A stretch of DNA of 64,000 nucleotides. Source: Thunnus maccoyii (taxonomy: Eukaryota > Chordata > Actinopteri > Scombriformes > Scombridae). Numbering within the stretch: the stretch's first letter is position 1; each line of letters starts with the position of its first letter. Where the stretch lies: contig NC_056548.1 of the NCBI RefSeq assembly GCF_910596095.1, positions 7,713,151 through 7,777,150 of the forward strand, written 5' to 3'. The notes below the pieces were generated by a model that saw only the letters and a list, made by a program, of their open reading frames with translations, did not search any database and was not told where the DNA came from. The translations under genes were made by a program, and so were the position numbers. Shown piece after piece: positions 45,810-58,000 of this stretch.

Positions 45810-45950
45810 GCGGGGAGAAAAAGGGGGGAGCAGTGTTATTCTTTCTGATCAGTAGCTTTGTGTCGTAGTTTGCAGGACACGGTTTGCATTTCAAGATCAC
45901 CTCTTGGCGTTTAAAAAAAAAAAAAAAAAAAAAATACAGCGACAGCGGAC

Positions 45951-48900
45951 TCACTGGCTGCTGTCGGTGTTCTCCACCAATGAGAGGGCTTGTAATGGCG
46001 GCTGCAGCAGCTCCCTTTTGTATGTCTTTGGTGGGAGTTTGGGGAGTTGCGGGCTGGAGTTGTGGCGTGGGGGGACAGGGGGAGCGGTGATGGGGACAGG
46101 TAAAGGGCACAGGCTGTTCTGGCTGGCGCTGAGCGGGCAGCTCCGCCTGGGGATGCGAGGCGACGGCGTGCTGGGCGGGGTGTTCGGCGAGCTGGGCGAG
46201 CTGCTGAAGTCCCAGTGGTAGCGGCCCACGGGGGAAGGCTGCAGGTTGAGCGGGTAGTTGATGAAGATCTCCGGGGGCCGCTGGGGCACCGGGGGAGGCG
46301 TGTCTGGCAGAGGGTCGCGAGGAGGCGGAGGCGGCGGGCTGGGCAGGGGGCCGTCGATGGGGCCGTTGTACACCGGCGGTCGAGGCTGGTTCCTGGGCAG
46401 AGGAGGGGGCAGCCGGGGAGGGATGGCTGGGGGGCTGTCGGACCTGGAGCTCAGCTGAGACACAGAGACGTGTGTGTCAATACAAAATATTCCTCTGCTC
46501 ATATTAAAACACATCACTGCTGCTGAAGAGAAACCACATCTACTCAGTTCTGATCCAGAAATAAGAAATCTATCTGACATCTGTAATAACACAAATAACT
46601 AAAACTAACTAAAAATACTTGGAACATGACAGTATGTTGTGTCCTTCACTCCAGATGTTTAGATAAGAATAAAAAAAAAACAAACAAAAAACTCCCCCCA
46701 ATCAAATACCATTGTTTTTAGCAGCCTTTAATGAACCACATTTCCAATGAGACCCAGATAATTGTAGGTTAAATGTCAAAGCTCAACAAAAGAGGTCTAT
46801 GAGTCCATGAGCGTATTGGGAGTGTCTAATGTCTAATCACAGCGGGACAGAGAGGAGCGAACGCTGTGCAAAGTTTTTAGAGAGCAGAGAGTAAAGCTAA
46901 AGAGTTGAGAGTTTAGCATTAGAAGAGAGTGTTGAATGACAGAAGTATCCGCAGCACACGTGACAAATGGCTGCAGCATCCGCAACCTGGCTCCGTGCCC
47001 CTCTCTCTACCCGCGTCCTGTCCTTCTGCACATTCACTTATCAAATTAAAGTTGAAAAAGTGCCAAAAAAATAATCATTAAAAAAGCCCCCCAAACAAAT
47101 TAATTGTTGTTAAAGTTTGTTGAAATCACAAAGGTTTCAATTTCTAAAATAAGTGCTATAGTGGACGCTGATTTGTCTTAGAATATGGACAGTAAACTCC
47201 AGGAACACACTACATTTTTTCAGAAAGAAACACTGAATGAGACGTTGCACTGAGTTACGGACGCTGGATGTGACGCCAGAACTCTCTAAATAATCTTTGT
47301 GGATGCAAGTTTCACTATGAGAGTGATGTCTGACTGAATTTTGAACTCGTGCTTCAGTGGAAGTCCTCCAAAGGTAAATCTATTAGATCAGTGTAATTTA
47401 TAATAACTACATCTGGATTTATTTAACAGGTTTTATTCCAGTTGATTTATGGGGTTTTTTTTTTAGCAGATAAACATTTTCATCATAGTGCCCCTTTAGT
47501 CCAATTATTATAATATATTTTAAACACCAAAACACACCTAAAATAAATCATTCCCCCTAAATTGCTTCAAGTTTAAACTGTCTGAGATATTTACTCAAAA
47601 ATCATGTTTGACGGGCCAACTCACACTCAATATCTTTAAACCAGAATTACATCACTTACTAATTCTGTACTAGAAGGTTTCTCAACAATCTTGAATCTTA
47701 CCACAGATATGCTAAACCCAATCAGACTGATATGATGAAGTGTATAATGCTTGGAAAACACTTCTTACTTTAGCTTCAGACATCGCGTCTTTCCTTCGTG
47801 GCGGCAGAGGAGGCGGCTTCAGCAGCTCCTCTCCGAGCTGGTGGAGGCTGCCACAAGACACAGACTGAAACTCTGAGACGAAGAGAAACACACACACAAA
47901 GTTATAAAAAATAAATAAATAAACTTGCAAAAGTTGCATGTATAAAGAATCAACAACATGCCCTGCTTACAAATAACAGCACGCGGTTTGTGACAGTGTG
48001 ACAAGTGTTTGCATGAATAAATGCAGCAGAAAGCACTCGGGTACAAAATTAAAGACTCACTTGAAGGCGGAAGGAGAACTGTAGCAAATATGGAGTTGCT
48101 ACCTGTAAAGTTCAAACAGACAGAAGATGAAGATCTAATTTCAACAAGAAACGTGTGTGATTTACCTTTTGCATTAGTGCTGCAAACGTCCGTGTTTAAA
48201 TGTCGACATAGACAGAACTTTTGTTTCTTGACCGGATGTCATGCGATGAATCTTTAAAACACTGTAAACACTTGTGAAAACTTTTGATATTCACAGACTT
48301 CCGAAGAGACGTTAAGAAACTAAAAACTTTCCCTGTCTTGATTAGAAATGTTAAACAAAATTCCCATATTATTCCATAAAACTGACCAATGTGCCGACTG
48401 TGAACTCACCGCCGTAGGAGCTGCTGAGGTCGTGCTCCATGAAGACTGAGCTGAGGTCAGAGGAGGCCGACTGCGGGGGTGTTGGCGTGTTCGGAGAGGT
48501 GGGCACGGAGACCGACGCCGGTGTCTCCGGCTCGGTCTCGGCGATACTCCGGAAGGTGATCTTATGGGGCGGCTCCCTCTCCAGGGGGACCGGGTGGCCC
48601 TTCAGGGTGCCAGAGGTAGACGTTCGCACAGGCCGGATCCCTGGTGATTTCAGATTGTACATGGTCTTCCTGGCCTGCAAGGAGGCAGAGACGAGAGGCA
48701 CTGATTCAACTGTGGGAGCTTTATCACGAGTATAAACCTCGTTCATTTGAAAAAGAACAATGTCTGCCAGCATCTTATCTCATAAATTATTACTTTCAGG
48801 CTTGTTTTTTGGCAAATCTGATTAAACACTGCAGCTGGAAAATCTTTGTAAAAATCCACCAAATTTCACCCTCTCGCTTGGTGTCTCAGTCTGACTTACA

Positions 48901-51900
48901 CAACAGTAACCTGTAGTGTCACCACATCTCGGGTTTATGCACATATCTGTCAACAGGATGTGAGCTGAAACTCTTGTAACTCTGTTCTAGCAAAGAAAAT
49001 GAGATCTGTGGATTTTTCAGTGTAACAAGAGACTTTTGAATTTCGTAAGTGCGTGTTTCCAACGTTTTGAGAAACACAAACAAGACTGAATCTCCATTTA
49101 AAGGGGGACGTATCATGTCCATTTCCAGGTCTATATTTATATTCTGGGGCTCTACTGGAATATCTCTGATCAAAAAAACTCCTAATTTATCTTACACCGG
49201 CCTCTTTTAGCTCCTGTCTCTTTAAGGCCCCGCCTCCTGAAGAGCCCACTCTGTTCTGATCGGCCAACTCATTCTTTACTTTACTTCTCATTCTTTACTC
49301 GAAATGGAAACTTCCCAAATACATCCGTTCATGTTCGAGGCCAAATCTCATCTGAAATATGAGAGCAGACGACGCCAACAACTCACGGAGCAACAAAGCT
49401 ACAGAAGAGACGACCGTTTGTGGGCATGTGTGAACAACCTGATGTCATCACGAGGAGGAAGCAGAGCTTCTGACTTTCAGGGAGCGTTTTTACATACGTT
49501 CACCTCAAGTTTTGGACTTTTGACCTTATTTAACATCGACATCTGACATTATAAAGTAAAAATAACAGAAAATCACTCCGACATGTTGGCAAGTAAAAAC
49601 AAAACTATATGCACGGCTAGATAACACGAGAGGTAAGTGAGAAAATATGTTTTTTGGGGGGTAAAATCACTTCAGTGCTGCAAACTACTGCAGAGGACAT
49701 TGCGTTTACAAAGCTCTTCATTTCATTTCAGGCCACAGTAACTAAACTTAATTATGATCAAGGATTTAGAGAATGATTTTTATGCCGATCTGCAGTAAAA
49801 GTGCATCTGATACTAAAAAAAGGACATAGAACTGAACCCCCCCCCCCCCACCAAATATTGCTCCAACAAAAACTTCCCTACAGAGGAAACACTTACAAAT
49901 CGGGGAGCCTGTCTGCAGTTCCTTGGCTCAATCTCCAGAGACATGTTGAACAGGTAGTCAGAAAACTCCTTCTCACCCCTGCTTCCCATCGGGTTCAGGT
50001 TCTCAAAGAACCTCTGTGCAACAAAAACAACACACGTTATGAGTCCAGGATCTGTGTATTATACGTGTTAAAAAAAAACTGTTACAAAGACAAAATTTAC
50101 GAGCACCCACCCTGATATCGTGCTCCACCTTCAGGCAGTAGGGCTGGTTCTGATACTGCTGGATCTCTCCGGTGATTTCCGCCACTTTCCTCCTCTTGCT
50201 GAAGTTGATCAGCTCCTTGCTGTGGCGTTTGAGGAAGTCCGGGTTGCCTTCCTCCGTCTTCAGGATGTTGGTTAAATAGATACCTGAGGATGAGGGAAAA
50301 GGTCGACGGCGGTCAAGAGAGGAACACAAACTGAGAAAAATAAAACACTTTCAAATAAATAATAATTGTTAGGCTGGTTATATTTGAAGTATTTTTGGGT
50401 CAGCTTCACACTTCAACTGTAGGACATTAAGTACACGCTGTCACACTGTAGAAGACTTACCAAAGAAAGGCACACAGGGCGGGTTTATTGACTTGAGTTT
50501 AGCTAAGTATTTCTTAAAATGGTCCTGGCTCAGTTCCACAGCTTCTTCCAGGATTTTCTTTTTCCTCTCTGGTATTGCCTGTGGTGTAGGAGGGAGAAAC
50601 AGTCCCATAAATTAGGATTTTATCACCAGCTCAGCTTTAGACAGGACCAACACACATGTGAAAACTGTGAATAGCAGAATTATTTTCATCTTTTGGGATC
50701 AGATGGTTTAATAATAACTAATCATAAAGTGAAAAAATATGCATCAGGATTCCTACAATTCTTCTTTCTGCTAAAGATACGCGACCAGTCGTAGTTTCTT
50801 TCCTGCATCGCTGTGAAAAGCTTCACTCACTTCGAAGGTGTGGTCGAGCCTGTAGACCGGGACCGAGTTGATGGCACTGACCACCTCCAGCACACCGTTG
50901 AAGTTGTTGAGCTCCTGGAAAACCTGCAGAATCTCTATGACCCGTGTCAACACCGCCACCCTCTCCTCCAGGTTCATGGTCTCTACAATACACCTGAAAC
51001 ACACACACACACACACACACACAGTTACAGATATTCGGTTTCTCCAGGCGTCTAAAACCCAACGTTTTTCTTGATTTGCTTCCTGACACTCACTTCTCGA
51101 ACCACAGCGTGAGGTTGGTGGTGTGACGGATCATACGGAGCAGGTTCGGTGAGTTCTTCTCTTTGTCCTCTTTGGTCCAGACGCTGCCGACCAGCTCGGA
51201 CGGCCGGACGGCTCTGTGGACGGAGCGGTTTTACATTCAGACGGGCAACACCGGACACCGTTTACAGGAGAACAAACGATCTAATAACAGATTTCGCTTC
51301 CGTGCGTTATCAGCGACTCACCTGTAGAGCTCCGACTCGAGCAGAGTCAGCTGGCGGGCGATCTCTATGGGGTGAAGGGTCATGAGCTCGAACGACTCCA
51401 CCTGGCCCGCTCTGCAGATGTGCCATTCGATGGGAGGAGGCGGACTCTCGAAGGTGATGTTGTGACTGACGCCGTTTGATTGCGTCTGCAGCTTCCTCTT
51501 GATGATCTTATTGATGGACTCCACCCACTTTCTCATAGACTTGCCTACAAAGGAAACACACATAAAACATACAGTAAACAACGTCTACACTTTCTCCAGC
51601 TCATATAATAATACTACATTGTGTTTCGCTGTATTTAGCTGAGTTAAATGAGGTACTAGAGACTGCATAAACAACCCCTCTAACACCAGGGACACATCCA
51701 CACTTAAATAAAGTTCCTTCACAAAAAAACTTCAGTCATCAAACATCAACTTCTGACGAAAGAGAATCCGTGTGCAGCTCTGACCTCGGAGTTGAATTTT
51801 GCTAGTGATGTATTCCTCTAATCGACTTCTCAGCTCTGGATCGTTTTCAAAGTCGTAAAAATGATGTTCGACCCACTGACGGAAAACGTTGAGGACCCTG

Positions 51901-54900
51901 GGAAGTAAAGACAAGTCAGTAATAATTCATTAGAAGCTCAGCTGTAGTTCCACTTTCGATTTCTGAGGAAATTCCAACTGAAAATATATTTTAGTGCTGC
52001 GCAGTCATTCTGTTACATAAGAAACCCACTTTTTCCACATACTCCAGCGGCCAGACATTTGACCAAACCGTTTACTTTTAGAAGAAATCGCATTAATAAT
52101 CCACCCATTGTGTAATCCCCACTGTGGTCGGTTAACATTTTTTAAGAGTAGATACTTAAAAAAAAAGGGGAAACACCAGGAACATGTGCTTTAAAAGGGC
52201 AAAACCCATGTCTGAGGAGATATTTTTACTTACTTTGAGTATCCTGATTTAGAAATAAACAGTGGGACCACATCACTCTGTTTATTAAACTACAGACCAC
52301 CCAAGTTGCAGGACAAGTTCCTTCAATTTTCTTTTTTTTAAAAATAAAAAATGCTGTCCCAATTTATCCTTAAAAAGTCAAACTGTTGTTCATGTTAGGT
52401 GATTCACCGCTGACTTGATGCCATCTTCTAAAAGTAATGCTGCTGCAGAGGATATACAGTCTAGAAACCACAAAACTGATACCTCCTAACGTGTGTTTGA
52501 ACTGGTCCTGTGACTAAAGTTTTAGAGGTTTTTTTTTTTTTATTGCAGCTGCCCGTAACTACAGCAGGACTGCAGTCCAATACTGAGGAGCTCATAGTTT
52601 TTAATGGTACTTACAGGACTATTCTTGACTCTGTTGCTCCTTATAAGGAGACAAAGTCTAATACAAAAGTAATTCTGTGGTTCAGTGAGAACATTCAGGC
52701 CTTAACAGGAGAGTTTAAAAGAGCCAAACAACAACAGGAGGCAAAGAGACACTAAATCTTTTGTGTGGCGGTTTAAAAGGAGAAGTTAAGTTAATTTGTT
52801 CTTAAATTATTTTAGGACTGTGATGCTTTACTAATTCACTGACATGGATTTTAAAAAGGTGCCATGCAAATAATGCAAATGCAAACTCAGTGATAACCAC
52901 TTCTGGACAAACTCAGAAGTTTCCTTAATGTGAATAATGTGCATTAAATTCATTCTTTCTCCCCTCAATTTTTACTATCTGCTGCTCTTTGTCTTTTAAG
53001 AGCCTTACAGGAACCATCAACTGAGGCAGGATCGGCTGTGATTGGACGGTTGTCGTTACCTGAGTTGGACTGGTTGCACGTATTCCTTGCGGAACCTCTG
53101 GAGCTCGGCCGCCATCGGCTGGTCGCCGTTCCAGAGAGCCTGTCGGTCCTCCTCAGTGGGTTCTGGCTCAGGGATCTCGATCCTGGGAGAAATAATAATC
53201 AGACATGTCAGGACAGCCGCGACACCACATCACTGATAACATATTTGTCTTAAAACGTCCAGGTGAAGATGTTCTGGTTAAACATACCTGTCTATCAGCA
53301 GGGTGAGAAGCTCCTGTGGTTTGCAGAATGATCGGTATGTCGTAAGAAACGTGCGCACAAAGTTAGGATCTACAAAGAGACGAAACCGTGAGACAATGAG
53401 GGGGAAAAAGTCAAAATGTATCTTTGCAAATTGAATTCTAATATCTTTCTACGAGAAGATCTATTGCAACATCTTACCAGCATACATGTGGTAGGTGAGC
53501 CTCTCTATGAGCTTGACGACTGTGCCGGCTTTAATGATGGGGATTCCTGTTTTGCTCTGAACTTTGTCCTCAAAAACTATATTCTCCTCAGAGTCCTGCA
53601 CAGCAAAGCGGTAAACTTCCGGGGAAGGCAGTCTTAGAGGATGTGCCTGTTCCTCGTGCTGCAACACTGTGTCTAACATGCGATCCAAAGTGGAGCGGTA
53701 CTGCAGAGTCACCAGCGCCGCCATCCACGCCGCTTTCTCTTCCGCTGTCCGTGCACAGAAAACCGCACAGTTTTCATCTTTGCCTATCAGTTCAAAGGCG
53801 TGCCGCAGCTCCGCCGAGTCCTCGCGGTCCACGATGCGGATCTTCCTCAGCACGAACTTCTCCTTCAGGCGGTACTCTGCCCCGCTGCCCGACCCCGGGA
53901 GCCGTGAACTCTGATTGGCCTTGCAACTGATCATCAGGCCGTCGAACAGGAAGTTGTGTCGCTCGTGCTTGGCGCCCGCTCGTAAAAGCGGTCCCTCCAG
54001 GATGAACTCGCTGCAGCACTGACCGATGTCCTTCCCCTCCCAGCCGTCAATGCTCTTCTGGATCTCGTTCATGCGTTTGATGGCTAGTTGTTTGCTACGA
54101 ACCTGTCTGCTGTACAGGCGGTACATGGGCTCGCTGTGAGGGAGAAGCGAACAAATACATGCAGGTTGTCTGGATGTTATTACTGCATCTTGCCTAATTA
54201 ATGCTGACAGAACGACAGATTTAATATTTGATCATTAATACTTTCAGCGGAGACTCACCCAGGTTTACGGCGAGGCAGGTGCTTGGCATAGATGCGCTCC
54301 ACGCTACACTGAAGGTTGAGCAGCGCTGTGATGGCCTGTTTCAGACATTCTCTGTCATCTTGGTCTTCACTGCGCTCCTGAAGTTGCTGTGAAATTGCAG
54401 AAATGACGCATCAGATACGTTGCTATGACTCATAACGCAGTACAGAAGAAGTCTATAGATGTTTTGACATGTCACAATGTTGCGTAAAAGGCACATTAAT
54501 ATCAATGACAACAACTGCCTTACATGGACATGGTTCACTGGAACTGAGCTGTCGTTACTGTTATGAGTTACACCTGCGCTTTTACTGCTGTAACAAGTCT
54601 CAATGTGTTAAAGGTTTGTAGAAAAGCTGCATTAAAATTATACAATTATATAAGATTTGATCACAATTCCAGCCAGTTTACATTTCACCATCAGAGACGA
54701 TCAAGTTTGTTTTGTCCCTGTTCATTATGTCCACGTGAGACAGAGAGCAGTAGAGGTGCCAACAAGTTACAGAAAGAGACAAAGTCAATTATAAATCAGG
54801 TTATTCAAAATATTAAAGCTTAACCGGAACTTAAAGTTGGAATCGTTACACTGGTTTCACAACATCTTGCCAAAAGTTGAAAATGAACACTGGTACGTTT

Positions 54901-57900
54901 ACAGAAATGTGGATTAATGTGTGTTGTCCTTATAAATAAATAAAACAGAAAAAAGGAAAATTTAGATTTTTTTTTTTTTTTTAGAGATGTATGATATCGC
55001 TGATGGCAAACAAATAAGTTTCCTGCTAGAAAAACAGCAACAAGGTGACAAAATCTCTAACAAACATTTTGACACATTAATAAGCTGAAATACCAGATTA
55101 TTTATCATTAACCAGGTTTTAAATCAATAATAAACCAATAAAGAAGGAGCAATGTAATAATTCTTCAAGAGAAACTAAAGATACGAAGAAAACGAGTCTC
55201 ATCCTTGATCAGAACTGTCGCTGTGTGTCAGGACTCACCTGTAGTAGCTCAAAGTAGTGCATACAGTGATACACTGGGACCATCATCAGCTGTGGGAGGA
55301 CATACTGGACCGCTTCTTTGAAGCCTTCTGCAACTGACTGGAGAGACAAAGATACATAAGAGGTGTTAGTGATAGATGGGAGTAAAGAAATCATGAACAG
55401 ATTTAAACAACTGTAATAATCTTGTAACTCTGACACAGCATGTGTCACTAGGAGAGACTAATCCGAGCTAGAACTGGGATTTATTTAACGAAAATTTTTC
55501 TTTTGTCTTTTTAATCCTAGAAGCTAAAAAGAAACAAACAAAATCCAGATCCAAACCGCAATAAAAGGAACAAGGACATACCAGTTTACACAGAACTTAT
55601 ACAGAACTCTTAACCTCAGCTTTCATTTTCACTTCTAAATAAGTGGTTTAGAGGACTGGATCTGTTTAAAGCTGTCAGAGGCTGTTTGTGTTTTGTGGCC
55701 CCTTTGGAAGCCATTGTTAAGATGCATCTGGTATTATTCACATGTCTTGGATGCAAGCAAGTAAAATGTGATCATAACTGACAGACGCAATGATGAAAAC
55801 TACAGAAATATGTCCCAGATTTTAAAAACAACAGGAGGGGTATTTTTTCGGGTAAAAATACTGCTAAAATTCACAAATAGGAGAAAGAAGAGAACAGTGA
55901 AGATGAGGTCGAGTCAAACGTGTGTGTTTCAGTTTATAAATGAGTCTGAATTAGATCAGATGTGAGGCCAGAGGGTGACGAGTGATGGATGCAGGGGAGG
56001 GAGGGGGGAGAGGGAGAAGCGGTTGACCGAGTAAGGCTGCAGGGTAACCGGAGAGGAGGCCGTCATAGTATCCATTTAAATCTCCTGTTCCCCTGATAGA
56101 CGACTCAGAATCAATACGCTAGTACTCAGACTCCACAGCAGCGGCCACACTGTCTGCGTGGAGAGGAGAAGCTCAGGGAGGGGAGGGGAGGGGAGGGGAG
56201 GGGAGGGGAAGGGAGGCGAGGGGAGGAGGGTCTGTGTGCATGGAAAAGAAAGATGCACACTGATGGACAGCCGAGGAACAATGAACTAAGTTTAGATTTT
56301 AATGTGTCAGCAACCTTCAGCTTTACAAACATGCATTAAGGCTGCACATTTAGATTTTACTGCTGTACAAGACTAAAGAAACCAGTTCATTTGAGTATTT
56401 TCTCTTAAATAAATGACTCTAAATAGTTGCCGACTCATTTAGTCGTTCGACTAATTGATTAACAGACTAATTGTTGCGGCTCTAGTTTCAAATACGTTGT
56501 AGTTAACTGTGTTTCTAAGATGCATTCGCTGCTGCAGTCGAGAACATTTTGACTACAAAAGGCGAACAAAAACTCCAAACACATTCATGACTGCATCAAT
56601 CTTTGTACAAGACAATACTCCCGAACATTAATGGTACTCATCATGTCACTGTGACACACATATTGCGGTTCTGCTTGTTTATTCTCAGCTGGTTTGTATT
56701 GCGTTATAGTCTTACAATGAAGTCATAGTTGACAAACCTGCTGGGATTAGAGGAAGATTCCCGTCATGTAGTCCTTCCGACTAACTGGAACCTCGTTAAA
56801 ATATTCCCTTCTTGACACGGATATGAGTTTTGGCTCTTGTTGACTGTTACAAAAAGATGTTTTAGAGCTTTATATTTGACCGTACTTCATGTTTATACTG
56901 CAGTTATCCTATATAATATCTAATTAACAGTGACATTATCTTATATTTACTTGATTTTTATATATAGTTAATTGCTAAAATATCTTTGTCACAGCTGTTA
57001 AACAACCAGGTATCCTCACTAAATATTGATCTGAATATTTAGCTTAAAAATCAAGTATTGCTTGAGCTCAACTTATCACCGCGTGGATCTGACGTGTGAA
57101 GGGCTGCATTTACGTCTGATTTGAGCAGGTAAAGTTGATTTAGACTTTTTTCTTTCATCATCAGTCACTACATCACGTGCATCATTGTGGCAGCAGCCTA
57201 AATATAAAACACAGAGTGCAGCAGGAACACGGTAGAGAACGACTACGAGAACAACGTGTTCCCGTTTCACAGGAGGTACAGGACTGCTTGAACCCATGTC
57301 GTGGTCTTTTGCCGTCTTAATTCGCAGCTTATTTTCAACATGAAATGTGCCTTGGGCCACCCCCACCCCCCCACCACCTCCTCCTCCTCCTCCTCCTCCT
57401 CCTCCTCCTCCTCCTCCTCCTCCTCCTCCTCCTCCTCCTCCTCCTCCCCAGGAGAAAAATGGCCCGCAGTGTGGCTGCCTGTTCTATTTTTAAAAGGCGA
57501 TGTAATTTACCCACAATACCAGACGCTGCAGAGTGCAGGGGCTGAGTGCTCGACAGACACATCTATCTGACAGAGAGCGGTGAGGGAGGGAGGGAGGAAG
57601 TCAAGAAGGATGGAGTGAGAAAGATGAAGCACACGCAAAAGAGACAAAAGCTGAAGAGGTAGGAGAGAAGCAAACGCTGTAATAGGTTTGTATTTGGACC
57701 AGGTGCTGTGGATAAAAATGTGTCCATACGATGATGATGATATGACGAAGCAGCAGGTCAGAGATGAAACACAAAGTGAGAGATTCTAAAATAAGATTAG
57801 CTCCCTGCACAGAGACGAGGCAGGAGCTGCTTCATAAAAAGGGCTGGAAGGTGTGTGTGTGTGTGTGTGTGTGTGTGTTGGGGGGTTTCAGATGGGAGGC

Positions 57901-57948
57901 TGGTGGAGAGACACCATTACACCATCTGCCCCTGGGACCGCTGACGTC

Positions 57949-58000
<52 letters not shown>

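Larger units (their letters stand above)
42820..45950 (-). other. sos2: sos2 3' UTR, homopolymer-rich
   Basis: No exon of either neighbour falls here. A TTTATT at 42827-42832 is an AATAAA on the minus strand and may end the transcript, giving a UTR of about 3.1 kb. It is packed with A or T runs (for example A at 43420-43444, 45314-45342 and 45914-45934; T at 44251-44268 and 45528-45543), a 15-G run at 45720 and triplet repeats at 43101-43128 and 44334-44360. Many frames stay open here only because of these tracts. Confidence 0.55.

Noticed and set aside
43019-46592. Many open frames around the sos2 3' region
   Set aside because: All but the last sos2 exon (45951-46454) consist of homopolymer translations (K, F, G, R, W or V runs).
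57301-57570. Frames encoding long Ser, Leu or Arg runs
   Set aside because: Direct translation of the (CCT)n microsatellite in a sos2 intron.
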